64,000 nt of DNA from Planctomycetota bacterium. GTDB taxonomy: Bacteria > Planctomycetota > UBA8742 > UBA2392. The translations under genes and the position numbers were made by a program. Shown here in pieces: positions 15,119 through 23,160 of the stretch. How positions within the stretch are numbered: position 1 is the stretch's first letter; each line of letters opens with the position of its first letter. The stretch lies in contig JAGQRH010000013.1 of the NCBI GenBank assembly GCA_020425605.1, forward strand, positions 43,407-107,406. The letters are read 5' to 3'. The notes beneath the pieces are model-generated. The model worked only from the letters and a program-made list of their open reading frames with translations. It ran no database searches and had not been told where the DNA came from.

Positions 15119-16021
15119 CTAGAACTCTTCTTCCTTGTCGCCTTCCTTACTCTTGCCGTCGTCTTTGCCCTCTTCCCTCTTCTCGGGCTCCTTGGGCGTA
15201 TCGCTTTCCTTCTTGTCGCCATCCGGCTGTTCTTCGCCGGGGCGCTTTCGCATGCGGTCGCCGCGCTTGCCGGCTCCGCGCAGGGCTTCGATCTCTTCCT
15301 TTGTGATGAAGCCATCACCGTCCTTGTCGATCCGGTCGAAGTTCTCCTTCAGGCGTGGGCCGGCTTCGTCCTTGCTGATCTTCCCGTCGCCGTCCTTGTC
15401 CATGTCGGCGATCGGGTCGCGGTCGGCTCCCGGGCGGTCCGCGCCGGCGCGTGCCTTGTCGGTGGCCTGGCGCGCAGCGGTGAATTCCTCAAGGTTCAGC
15501 TCACCGTCTTTGTCGATGTCGCCGGTTTCAAGCAGCTTGGCAAAGTCATCGCCGAGCTCTGACTTGCTGAGTTTTCCGCTGTCGTCGCGGTCCAGGATGC
15601 CGAACTCTTCCTTCACGACTTCCTTCGCCTGCTTCTCGATGCTCTCGATGACCGCATCCTTGTCTGCGATCATCTCCTGCAGCGTGACGAAGCCGTCTTC
15701 GTCCTTGTCCAGCGTCTTGAACAGCTCTTCGTCGCCGAGCTCATCCTTGCTGAGCTTGTTGTCGCGGTCGGCATCTTTCTCGCGAAGTACGCGTCCGAGT
15801 TCCTGGAAGCTGCGGCGATCTGCACCTTTGGCGGGGCGCTCTGGCCGCTTGGACTTGTCGGGCTTTGCTTCTTTGTCAGTCTTGTCCGGTTTGGCCTCAT
15901 CGTCCTTCTTGGGCTGCTCGGTGTCCGAGCCTCCTTCACCGTCACCCATTTCCTGCGCATAGGCTACGCCCGAAAAGGCAAAGAAACCCAGGAATGCGGC
16001 CAGCGCGAGAACGCGTTTCAT
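15119..16021 (-). CDS. secreted calcium-binding protein with six EF-hands
   Basis: A 300-residue exported protein. The signal peptide MKRVLALAAFLGFFAFSGVA is followed by YAQ with cleavage near residue 23. Then comes a Lys/Asp/Pro-rich linker (about 24-70) and six 12-residue EF loops at 83-94, 105-116, 144-155, 168-179, 208-219 and 232-243. The loops at 105, 208 and 232 have near-ideal ligands (DKDxDGxxxxxE), while those at 83, 144 and 168 have one changed position. The last 50 residues are disordered and highly charged. It most likely binds calcium outside the cytoplasm; a partner is not evident. The start at 16021 gives a proper signal peptide. Confidence 0.85.
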   Translation of the reverse strand: MKRVLALAAFLGFFAFSGVAYAQEMGDGEGGSDTEQPKKDDEAKPDKTDKEAKPDKSKRPERPAKGADRRSFQELGRVLREKDADRDNKLSKDELGDEELFKTLDKDEDGFVTLQEMIADKDAVIESIEKQAKEVVKEEFGILDRDDSGKLSKSELGDDFAKLLETGDIDKDGELNLEEFTAARQATDKARAGADRPGADRDPIADMDKDGDGKISKDEAGPRLKENFDRIDKDGDGFITKEEIEALRGAGKRGDRMRKRPGEEQPDGDKKESDTPKEPEKREEGKDDGKSKEGDKEEEF

Positions 16022-16108
16022 GACTACTCCTTATGCCCGACGGGCTTGATTGTTATCGTCTGAGGCATGTAACACGGTCTAAAGTACGCGGTTGCGAAGA
16101 TTCCAGCC

Positions 16109-16864
16109 ATGAAATACCTGACACCACTCGTTGTGATAGCCCTGGTCGCCTTTACCGGCTTCGCGACGTATCTCTTTATCCCGGAACAGGTTGAAGATTG
16201 CTGCGAGTACATCGGGTTGCTGGCACCCGAGGGTGTTTCCGAGACCCCGGGCCAGGAACACGTCGATTTCGCAGGCGCCAGTGAAGATGGCAGCATCCCT
16301 GCCACGTTGCCCGGGCTGAAGCTCAATGACACGCCGGGTGAAATCAGCCTGCCGGATATCGATGGCGTCATGCACACCATCGACTACCGCGCAAAGAAGC
16401 TGACCGTGATCGTGTGGGTCTCAAGTTTCTGCCCAACCAGCAAGATTTACGAGGAACGCCTGAACACTCTCGCCGCCGATTTCGCCGGCAACGCTCAGTT
16501 CTATGGCATCAACAGCAGCGCGATGGAAAGCCTTCAGGAACTCAAGGACCACTACCACGACGGCGACCCGGACCGCCTGAAGCTGACAGTGCTTAAGGAC
16601 GACCGCAACGTGCTGGCGGACCGGTTTGGCGCCCGTGTGAGTGCCGAAGTATTCGTGCTGGATCATGAAGGCCGCCTGCAGTACCGCGGCGGCATCGACG
16701 ACGCGCGTAACCCGAGTCGGGTCACCGTGCAGTACCTGCGTGTCGTGCTTGAACAACTCGCGGCCGGCAGCGAGCCGGAGTGGCACTACCAGCCCGCCAA
16801 GGGCTGCTGCCCGATCGATCGCGTTGATCCGATTGAGCAAAAGCCGGGGCCGCAGAAATCATGA
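16109..16864 (+). CDS. membrane-tethered redoxin (AhpC/TSA-thioredoxin-like)
   Basis: A 251-residue protein with one N-terminal membrane anchor (about 5-24) and a periplasmic thioredoxin-like domain (about 70-220). The domain has L-N-D at 72-74, the strand VIVWVSSFCPTS with Cys108, and the later family strands VFVLDHEGRLQYRGGIDD. The motif is CPTS, so a single peroxidatic or resolving Cys stands where thioredoxins have CxxC. Extra cysteines at 31-32 and in a C-terminal CC pair near 234 could complete a disulfide. Probable role is thiol or peroxide chemistry outside the membrane. It is co-directional with the small gene at 16861, overlapping it by four bases (ATGA). Confidence 0.8.
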   Translation: MKYLTPLVVIALVAFTGFATYLFIPEQVEDCCEYIGLLAPEGVSETPGQEHVDFAGASEDGSIPATLPGLKLNDTPGEISLPDIDGVMHTIDYRAKKLTVIVWVSSFCPTSKIYEERLNTLAADFAGNAQFYGINSSAMESLQELKDHYHDGDPDRLKLTVLKDDRNVLADRFGARVSAEVFVLDHEGRLQYRGGIDDARNPSRVTVQYLRVVLEQLAAGSEPEWHYQPAKGCCPIDRVDPIEQKPGPQKS

Positions 16865-17049
16865 GACGAGCAAACTGGCACGAAGAAGGCGGCAACGCCA
16901 GGCAGTTGAAGGGCACCGAAGAGGACGCCCTGGCACAGCATGCCCGGCCGCAGATGCCGACAACCCATTCCGGGCGCGGCACAGTTGGCGGTGGCCAGCC
17001 TACGCACAAGCAGGCGCTATACCCGAAGTTCCCGCCGCGCAAGAAGTGA
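16861..17049 (+). CDS. possible small protein (62 residues) coupled to the redoxin gene
   Basis: The ATG overlaps the redoxin stop as ATGA, the usual signature of coupled translation. The product is hydrophilic, with Gly, His, Gln and Pro in abundance (GGGQPTHKQALYPKFPPRKK at its end). It has no signal or membrane segment and no recognised family. Composition and overlap argue for translation, while the short length and lack of similarity leave it uncertain. Confidence 0.4.
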   Translation: MRRANWHEEGGNARQLKGTEEDALAQHARPQMPTTHSGRGTVGGGQPTHKQALYPKFPPRKK

Positions 17050-17055
17050 TCCCGT

Positions 17056-17086
17056 GCCTCCGCACGGCTAGACTGTGCGCGGAGGC
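17056..17086 (+). promoter_or_regulatory. hairpin covering the ribosome site of the beta-repeat gene
   Basis: GCCTCCGC (17056-17063) pairs with GCGGAGGC (17079-17086), extended by two more pairs. The 3-prime arm contains the GGAGG that serves ATG 17092. Folding would hide the ribosome binding site. It may equally be a weak terminator for the upstream genes. Confidence 0.35.
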
Positions 17087-17091
17087 AACTC

Positions 17092-17952
17092 ATGAAATCC
17101 ATGCAACTGATTCTGACTGTGGTCGCCGCACTGTGCGGCGGCGCGCTTGTGCAGTGGCTGAACCAGCCAGGCGACGTCCAGGCCCAGGACGACACGGACA
17201 CCCTCAAGGGCAAGCGGCTTGAGCTGGTGGATGACAAAGGCCGCGTGCGCGTGCGCATGTCTGCCGTTGGCACAACGACCGAGTTCGAGATGTGGGGCGA
17301 CGACATGAACACCAATGTCGCCGTTCGAATCAAGAAAGACGGCGCGACGGCCATCACCATGAACGACGCGAAGCAGAAATCGCGGGTACTGATCGGCGCG
17401 ACGGCCGATGGCTGGTCGGCAATAGCAATCGCCGACAAAGAGGGCCGCCAGCGTGTCGGTCTGGGCACGGACAAGGCCGGCGCACCCACGCTCAGCCTGA
17501 ACTATGCGAACGGCAAGCTTGCCAGTCTGCTCAGTGTGCAGGGTGAGAAGGACGCCGTGTTGATCATGAACGATCCGAAGGGTGAGAACATCGCGGCATT
17601 CGGAAACAGTGACGGCCGCCCGAACATGATGTTGATGGATGCCAAGGGTGTCGAGCGCCTGAAGCTGGTGATGAAAGACGACAGTTCGCCGGCGTTGCTG
17701 ATGCGTGACGCGAAGGGCAAAGGGCGGCTCGTCGCAGGGGTCAATACGGATGGCTGGGCGGGTGTCGGCGTGATGGACGAATCGGAGACTGTCCGAACAC
17801 TGATGTTCAGCGATCGCGGCGGTGACAACGGCCTGACGATCGCCGACAGCAAGGGCAAGTCACGCAGTGCCATGGTGGTCACTAACAAGGACAAGCCGAC
17901 GTTGCAGATGCTGGATGAAAACGGCAACGAATTGTTCAAGGCGCCACGTTGA
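17092..17952 (+). CDS. exported or anchored beta-repeat protein
   Basis: A 286-residue protein with an N-terminal hydrophobic segment (about 5-22; signal or anchor). It is followed by about ten imperfect repeats of 22-26 residues from 40 to 286, built around a D-x-x-G turn with flanking strands (for example LELVDDKGRVRVRM, IAIADKEGRQRVGLGTD, LMMDAKGVERLKLV-like and GLTIADSKGKSRSAMVV). The pattern predicts a beta-propeller or solenoid outside the cytoplasm. Family not recognised by name, though similar repeats are common in secreted proteins. GGAGG lies six bases before ATG 17092. Its stop overlaps the TTG start of the methyltransferase gene. Confidence 0.7.
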   Translation: MKSMQLILTVVAALCGGALVQWLNQPGDVQAQDDTDTLKGKRLELVDDKGRVRVRMSAVGTTTEFEMWGDDMNTNVAVRIKKDGATAITMNDAKQKSRVLIGATADGWSAIAIADKEGRQRVGLGTDKAGAPTLSLNYANGKLASLLSVQGEKDAVLIMNDPKGENIAAFGNSDGRPNMMLMDAKGVERLKLVMKDDSSPALLMRDAKGKGRLVAGVNTDGWAGVGVMDESETVRTLMFSDRGGDNGLTIADSKGKSRSAMVVTNKDKPTLQMLDENGNELFKAPR

Positions 17953-19301
17953 ACTTCGACCGCGCGTGGAAGCTGCATGATGAGGCCGCGCACAGGCTAG
18001 CGCGCGGTCCCGGCCGCGTATTCACACCGCGAGATACGGCTATTCGGCTTGCGCAGCTGACGCTCGATCCACTGGCCGAGGCCCCGACCGTGCTCGACCC
18101 GGCTTGTGGTGCCGGGGCGCTGTTGCTCGGCGCGCTCGAGTGGGCGTCGGTGGAGCGCCCGTCTTGGCTGGCACACTGGCTGCGCGGGGCGATGTCCGGC
18201 TGGGACGTGGATGCGGAAAACGCCGTCGCCTGCACCGAGTTGATCGGGGTGGTCGCAGGCGAACTCGGCATGCAGGCGGGCGTGGTCGCAAGCGCGCGGG
18301 ATGGGCTGGCAGCTACCGGCGAATACGACGTTGTGCTTGCGAACCCGCCATGGATCAGCTACTCCGGGCGGCATGCGAATGAATTGCCACGACAGCGCCG
18401 GACGGAGCTGGCAGCGCGGTTCCCGGCGTTTGCCGGATGGCCCGCGCTACACACCGCGTTCTCCGAGCAATGTGCGCGCCTGACGAGGAGAGATGGCGGG
18501 CGGCTCGGGCTGATTCTGCCGATGCAGATGGCAGATCTCGCCGGCTATGGCGCGGCACGTCGCGCAATCACATCCAGGCTCACGCTCGAGCATTCGATCG
18601 AACTGGGCGAGAATCTGTTTCCCGGCGTGACCGAGCCTGCCGGCCTGTTCGTGTTCGGCGCTGGGTCCGGCACCGAGCGCCCATGGCTGCCAGATGAAGA
18701 TGCTGCCCTGATGGCGCGCGTGCGGCGGTTCGCACCACTGCCGCCGGAGAGCTTTGGCGACGTAGGCGTGCACACAGGAAATGCGGCCGACCTGCTCGTG
18801 GGGCGGGAGGGGAATGGCCTGCCTTTGCGCATTGGTCGTGACATCGAGCCGTTTCGACTGGCGGAGCCCACGCAAATCCTGCGCAACGTCGAGTTGCCCG
18901 AAGGCCGCTACGCGCGCGTGGCTGGTGAAGCCCGCTATCGAGAAGCGATCATCGTTCTGCGTCAGACGGCATCACGCCCGATCGCGGCGAGACATGAGCC
19001 GTGGGCCTACTTCCGCAATTCCGTCCTGGCCTGCTATGGCGCGGAAGGCCACGATCCCGACTTTCTGTTGGGCGTGCTGAACAGCGACGTTGTCGCGCGC
19101 ATTCACCGCGCCATGTTCCGCGACGCGCGCCAGCGAACGTTCCCCCAACTGAAGATCAGCCACCTGCGGGCGCTGCCGGTGCCCGGGCGTGAAGTGGGGG
19201 AGTTGTATGAAGGGATTGCCTCTGCATCACGGGCAGTGCAGGCCTGCAGAGGCGACGTCGCAGCGTTGAACGCGCTGGTCGAGCAGGTTTATCTGGAATG
19301 A
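17949..19301 (+). CDS. solitary N6-adenine DNA methyltransferase (Eco57I/TaqI-like)
   Basis: A 450-residue methyltransferase. A motif X-like FTPRDTAIRLAQL (25-37) precedes the SAM-binding motif I DPACGAG (50-56), an acidic SAM ligand in GWDVD (D87) and the catalytic motif IV NPPW (132-135), the gamma-class order. From about 290 a second domain resembles the target-recognition part of Eco57I/TaqI-type enzymes (PTQILRNVELPEGRYARV) and ends in a helical region. It should methylate the amino group of adenine in a short DNA motif. No endonuclease gene is beside it and the protein has no nuclease domain, so it acts alone or with a distant partner. It begins with TTG overlapping the previous TGA. 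A shared terminator hairpin follows. Confidence 0.8.
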   Translation: MNFDRAWKLHDEAAHRLARGPGRVFTPRDTAIRLAQLTLDPLAEAPTVLDPACGAGALLLGALEWASVERPSWLAHWLRGAMSGWDVDAENAVACTELIGVVAGELGMQAGVVASARDGLAATGEYDVVLANPPWISYSGRHANELPRQRRTELAARFPAFAGWPALHTAFSEQCARLTRRDGGRLGLILPMQMADLAGYGAARRAITSRLTLEHSIELGENLFPGVTEPAGLFVFGAGSGTERPWLPDEDAALMARVRRFAPLPPESFGDVGVHTGNAADLLVGREGNGLPLRIGRDIEPFRLAEPTQILRNVELPEGRYARVAGEARYREAIIVLRQTASRPIAARHEPWAYFRNSVLACYGAEGHDPDFLLGVLNSDVVARIHRAMFRDARQRTFPQLKISHLRALPVPGREVGELYEGIASASRAVQACRGDVAALNALVEQVYLE

Positions 19302-19303
19302 AG

Positions 19304-19329
19304 AGGCTTGCGGCTTTCGCCGCAGGCCT
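19304..19329. terminator. bidirectional terminator hairpin
   Basis: AGGCTTGCGGC and GCCGCAGGCCT pair (11 bp with one G-T) around TTTC, between the methyltransferase stop (19301) and the DUF4139 stop (19333). T-rich sequence follows on the plus strand (TTTGCTATTT). Confidence 0.7.
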
Positions 19330-19332
19330 TTG

Positions 19333-20640
19333 CTATTTCGCGTTTTCGCCGAACTTGGTTGTGACCTTGAACTTCAGCTTGCGGCTCTCACCGGCCTTGA
19401 GCGTGAAGTGGATTTTCTGCGTGTCGGCATCGTGCTTTTCCCATGCATCGTCGCTGTCGAATTCAAACTTGCCGGCCATGGTTCGGTGGATCTCGATCTC
19501 GACGTCGCGGTCGCGGAAGTTCTTCACTTCTGTCTCGAATTCCTCGACCGTGGTCCAGCCGACCAGGTTGCTCCACTGGTTGAAGGTCAGGTCCTTCTTC
19601 TTGAGCGACATGCGTTTCTCGCTCATTGTGCATTCGGCATCCGGACCGACGTTGACTTTCACTTCCTCATTCTTGGGGATGTACTTGCTGAAGATCGCTC
19701 CCATATAGCCGAGTCGGCCGTCGCCCATTTTCTTGTAGAGGCGCACAAGACCGTCCGGCAGCGGCTCCTTGCCGAGCTTGTGTTTGTCGTCGTTCTTGAA
19801 CTCCAGCACCTTGGTGAAGTATGGGCCGAACTTGTCCGGCTCAAGCCTGTAGACCGTCTTCAGCGGCACGTCCTTGATCTCAAAGCTGCGCAGGCGCTTG
19901 GACCAGCCATCGGGAATCGTCTCCGTGCCTTCAATCGAGTAGATGTAGTACTCGCTTAACCCTGCCTTCTGGATTTCCTTGGGACGCGCCATGCCGCCGC
20001 CGCTTTTCTCCGGGCTGGCGCCGCGAGCCATCTTGCGCATTTCGGCCTTGTCCATTGGGGCTTCGGGTGGGGCAGGTGCAGGTGCAGGGTAGCGCGGCCG
20101 TGCGAGATCAACGATGCGTTCAACCAGGTGGATCACGCCGACAACCAGCCGCACTTCGGCGTCTTCGTATTCTTCGCCGGAGCGGTTTGTGACCGTGACG
20201 TACGCCGTCAGGTCCATGGCGGATTCGGCGGGGTTGACCTGGCCTGTGTATTCGGCGCTCCAGCTGATGCCGCTGGTGAAGTAGCTGATCTCGACGGTGT
20301 AGCCGCCCGGTTTGGTGCAGGCGACGGTCCAGATCAGCATCTCGGAGCTCTCGGCCGGGTAACTGATGTCGAGTACTTCAAGCGCGTCCTGGGCATCCTT
20401 GCCGACCGGGGCGAATTCAACACTCGTCGGGTCGATCAGCGTGTTTGCCCAGCTGAATTGCAGGCGGTTGTTCCCCTGTTTGAAGCTGAGCGAGCGCTTC
20501 TCGCTGACCAGCGTGCAGTCTTCGCTGTTGTAGATGGTCAGCTGCACAGAGTCGCGCTCCGGAAGCGTCACCAGTTCTTCCTTCGCGAAGAGCGGCGCCG
20601 TCATGGCGAGCGTGAGCAGCAAGAGTGCGATTCTGTTCAT
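19333..20640 (-). CDS. DUF4139 family secreted protein, paralogue 4 of the array
   Basis: A 435-residue exported protein, last gene of the four-gene run. The signal peptide MNRIALLLLTLAMTAPLFA is followed by KEELVTLPERDSVQLTIYNS, the strongly conserved start of this set. Further shared blocks are SWANTLIDPTSVEF, ISYFTSGISWSAEY, TVTNRSGEEYEDAEVRLVVG, GLSEYYIYSIEGTETIPDG and YIPKNEEVKVNVGPDAE. An insert near 195-220 is rich in Pro and Ala. The C-terminal 70 residues form the last DUF4139 beta domain. DUF4139 proteins are periplasmic or surface beta-sandwich proteins without a known activity; the MuiA name attached to some refers to mucoidy inhibition. Only seven bases separate it from the upstream paralogue. 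Confidence 0.85.
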   Translation of the reverse strand: MNRIALLLLTLAMTAPLFAKEELVTLPERDSVQLTIYNSEDCTLVSEKRSLSFKQGNNRLQFSWANTLIDPTSVEFAPVGKDAQDALEVLDISYPAESSEMLIWTVACTKPGGYTVEISYFTSGISWSAEYTGQVNPAESAMDLTAYVTVTNRSGEEYEDAEVRLVVGVIHLVERIVDLARPRYPAPAPAPPEAPMDKAEMRKMARGASPEKSGGGMARPKEIQKAGLSEYYIYSIEGTETIPDGWSKRLRSFEIKDVPLKTVYRLEPDKFGPYFTKVLEFKNDDKHKLGKEPLPDGLVRLYKKMGDGRLGYMGAIFSKYIPKNEEVKVNVGPDAECTMSEKRMSLKKKDLTFNQWSNLVGWTTVEEFETEVKNFRDRDVEIEIHRTMAGKFEFDSDDAWEKHDADTQKIHFTLKAGESRKLKFKVTTKFGENAK

Positions 20641-20647
20641 GGCGTGC

Positions 20648-21946
20648 CTATTTCCTGCTGTTTGTTCCCTGACGAGTGGTGACGGTCAGTGCGAGTTTGC
20701 GTTCGCTGCCGGCCTTGAGCGTGAAGTGAATCTTCTGGGTGTCTGCGTCGTGCTTTTCCCATTTGTCTTCGCTGGCGAAGTCAAAGTCGCCGGCCATGCT
20801 GCGGTGGATTTCCACTTCGACATCACGCGCCCGGAAGTTCTTCACTTCCAGCTCGAACATCTCGACCGTGGTGTAGCCAACCAGCTGGCTCCACTGGTTG
20901 AAGACCAGGTCTTTCTTCTTGAGGGAAGTGCGCTTTTCCTTCAGCGTGCACTCGGCGTCGGGGCCCACGTTGACCTTCACTTCTTCGTTCTTGGGGATGT
21001 ACTTGCTGGCGAGCGCGCCCATGAAGCTGAGGCGGCCTTCGCCGGCGTCGCGGTAGAGGCGCAGCAGCCCGTCGGGCAACGGCTCTTTGCCGAGCTTGTG
21101 TTCCTCGTCGTTCTTGAACTCGAGCACCTTGGTGAAGGCCCAGCCGAACTTGTCCGGCTCAAGTCGATAGACGGTCTTGAGCGGCACGCCTTTGACTTCA
21201 AAGCTGCGCAGGCGCTTGGACCAGCCGTTCGGGATCGTCTCGGTGCCGCCGACTGTGTAGATGTAGTATTCGCTCAAGCCGGCCTTCTGGATTTCCTTGG
21301 GGCGGGCCATGCCGTCCTCGTTGACCTCGTCTTTGGCATCCTCGAGAGCGCGTTCCATTTCTTCGACGTCGCCACGGCGCCAGGCGCGTCCGGTGCTCTC
21401 GCCCGGCTGGGCAAGGTCGACGATGCGCTCCACGAGATGAATCACGCCGACGACCAGGCGCACGGACGCGTTCTCGTATTCTTCGCCACTGTGGTTGTGG
21501 ACGGTTACATAAGCGGTCAGGTCAACGTTGTCTTCAGTTGCATCGACGATGCCGCTGTATTCAGCGCTCCAGCTGATGCCACTGGTGAAATAGCTGATCT
21601 GAACTTCGTAGCCAGCGGGCTGGTTGCATGAGACTGTCCAGATCAGCATCTCGTGCGACTCGGCCGGGTAGCTGGTGTCGCGAACCTCGATCGCCTTCTT
21701 GGCTTCGTCACCAACCGGCTCGAACTCGACGCTGGTTGGATCGATCAGAGTGTTGGCCCAGGAAAACTGGATTCGATTGTCGCCTTGCTTGAAGGTCAGC
21801 CGGCGTCGCTCGCGCACCAGTGTCAGGTCTTCGCTGTTGTAAATCGTGAGCTGCACCGAGTCGCGCTCTGGCAGCGTGACCAGCTCTTCCTTGGCCACCA
21901 GGGGCGCGGCCATGAGCAGTGCGAGGATGGGGAGTAACAGGCGCAT
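20648..21946 (-). CDS. DUF4139 family secreted protein, paralogue 3 of the array
   Basis: A 432-residue exported protein, the closest relative of its downstream neighbour. The start is ATG 21946 (MRLLLPILALLMAAPLVA, signal peptide). The open frame continues 12 codons upstream only through TTG and an inverted repeat, so it was not used. It shares all conserved blocks with the 19333 gene; the linker near 200-225 is here acidic and helical (RGDVEEMERALEDAKDEVNE) in place of the Pro-rich insert. The C-terminal end is slightly shorter. It probably forms a beta-rich extracytoplasmic protein of the same fold. A possible processing or terminator hairpin (21972-21992) precedes it. Confidence 0.85.
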   Translation of the reverse strand: MRLLLPILALLMAAPLVAKEELVTLPERDSVQLTIYNSEDLTLVRERRRLTFKQGDNRIQFSWANTLIDPTSVEFEPVGDEAKKAIEVRDTSYPAESHEMLIWTVSCNQPAGYEVQISYFTSGISWSAEYSGIVDATEDNVDLTAYVTVHNHSGEEYENASVRLVVGVIHLVERIVDLAQPGESTGRAWRRGDVEEMERALEDAKDEVNEDGMARPKEIQKAGLSEYYIYTVGGTETIPNGWSKRLRSFEVKGVPLKTVYRLEPDKFGWAFTKVLEFKNDEEHKLGKEPLPDGLLRLYRDAGEGRLSFMGALASKYIPKNEEVKVNVGPDAECTLKEKRTSLKKKDLVFNQWSQLVGYTTVEMFELEVKNFRARDVEVEIHRSMAGDFDFASEDKWEKHDADTQKIHFTLKAGSERKLALTVTTRQGTNSRK

Positions 21947-21971
21947 CTTGTTCTTTTCTCTCTGGTTGAAG

Positions 21972-21992
21972 GGGCGGTGCAACGCACCGCCC
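21972..21992 (-). repeat. inverted repeat between DUF4139 paralogues 2 and 3
   Basis: GGGCGGTGC and GCACCGCCC pair perfectly around AAC in the 69-base gap between two array genes. On the minus strand it is followed by CTTCAACC, a weak tail. It could attenuate transcription or mark a processing site, which would let the downstream pair be expressed at a different level. Confidence 0.45.
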
Positions 21993-22015
21993 GACCTGTC
22001 CGCCGCGATTCGCGG

Positions 22016-23131
22016 CTACCAGTTGTTGAGACGCTTGTAGTGGAACTTGAGCTTGATCGGCGTGCCCTTGGCGGGGCACTTGACCTTGAACTTGATGGTC
22101 TCGTTGTCGATGCGCTCGTAGCTGGTGTAGCCTTCGCTGTCCTTCTGCATTTCCCATTCGCCCTGGACGCGCAGGACCAGGATCAGCTCGGCTTCGGAGT
22201 CTTTGAAGTTCTTGATTTCGTACTCATCGACTTCGTTAGTGTCGTAGACGTTGCCGCGACGGTTCTCGACGTCGTTGACCATCTTCTTGAGCTCGACCTT
22301 GATGTCCTGGGCGATGCCGATGTTCAGGCGCATGTCGTCGCCGATCGGGGTGAACTGGCCCCAGTCTTCGCCGGTGAAAGCGGTCGTGCCTTTGCCGTCA
22401 TCCTGGTAGATGCGGACCTTGCCGTACTCGAGCGGGATGGCGCCGAGCCCCATCTCCTTGGTGTTCTTGAGCACGTAGTCCGTCATGACCTTGCCCTCGC
22501 TGCTGCGATACTGGTCGTAGACGTACTCCTTGGTCAGGCTGACCTTTTCCCACTTGTTCACCAGTACGCGCTTGGCTTCACCCTGGTCGAGGCCCTTTTC
22601 GAAGGTCTTGCCGTCGCGGGTGATGAAGTCGGCGCTGTCGAAGGTGCCGCCGCTCCAGTTCCGGATCTTGAAGTAGTGCCGGAAGGTCAGCGACTTTTCG
22701 TCGTTGCTGACGATCGCCCGGTAGTCGGTCTCGCGCTGGATGTTCGCCATCAGGTAGCTGAGGCGGAACTTCTCGGAGCGCGCGTCCGGACTGGAGATCG
22801 ACCAGGTCAGGGCAGCCTCGCCCGGCGGGTAGCTGGTGGACAGAATTTCCACCTTGCTGTTCACATCGACGGCGCGGAAGACGATGCTTCCCTTGTCGAT
22901 GTTTGTCCCGGCCCAACTGTAGTCCACCGTGTTCAAGCCCTTCTGCAGGCTGATTGTGCGCTCTTCCTCCACCAGAACCTGGTTCGGGTGGTCGAAGCGC
23001 ACGACGACGGCTTCCTTGTCAGGCAGGGTGGCCAGCTTGATTCGGGCCTCTGCGGTGTCCGGCTGGCTGATTCCGACGACGCTTGCAACCAGTGCGGCGC
23101 CTGCCAGTGAGAAAATGAGTCGCTTGTTCAT
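22016..23131 (-). CDS. divergent DUF4139-like secreted protein, paralogue 2 of the array
   Basis: A 371-residue exported protein, clearly related to its neighbours in layout but much changed. The start at 23131 (MNKRLIFSLAGAALVASVVG) has AAAGGA seven bases upstream; ATG 23137 is too close to it. After the signal peptide the opening IKLATLPDKEAVVVRFDHPN aligns with KEELVTLP...LTIYNS of the others. It continues with LNTVDYSWAGTNIDKGSIVF, TSYPPGEAALTWSISS and a C-terminal beta domain ending in basic residues. The Lys-Asn-Glu-Glu block becomes FTPIGDDMRLNIGIAQDI. Either it binds something different or it has drifted after duplication. Confidence 0.75.
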   Translation of the reverse strand: MNKRLIFSLAGAALVASVVGISQPDTAEARIKLATLPDKEAVVVRFDHPNQVLVEEERTISLQKGLNTVDYSWAGTNIDKGSIVFRAVDVNSKVEILSTSYPPGEAALTWSISSPDARSEKFRLSYLMANIQRETDYRAIVSNDEKSLTFRHYFKIRNWSGGTFDSADFITRDGKTFEKGLDQGEAKRVLVNKWEKVSLTKEYVYDQYRSSEGKVMTDYVLKNTKEMGLGAIPLEYGKVRIYQDDGKGTTAFTGEDWGQFTPIGDDMRLNIGIAQDIKVELKKMVNDVENRRGNVYDTNEVDEYEIKNFKDSEAELILVLRVQGEWEMQKDSEGYTSYERIDNETIKFKVKCPAKGTPIKLKFHYKRLNNW

Positions 23132-23160
23132 GGCCATGTCCTTTCGCGGCTGTGCGCCGG

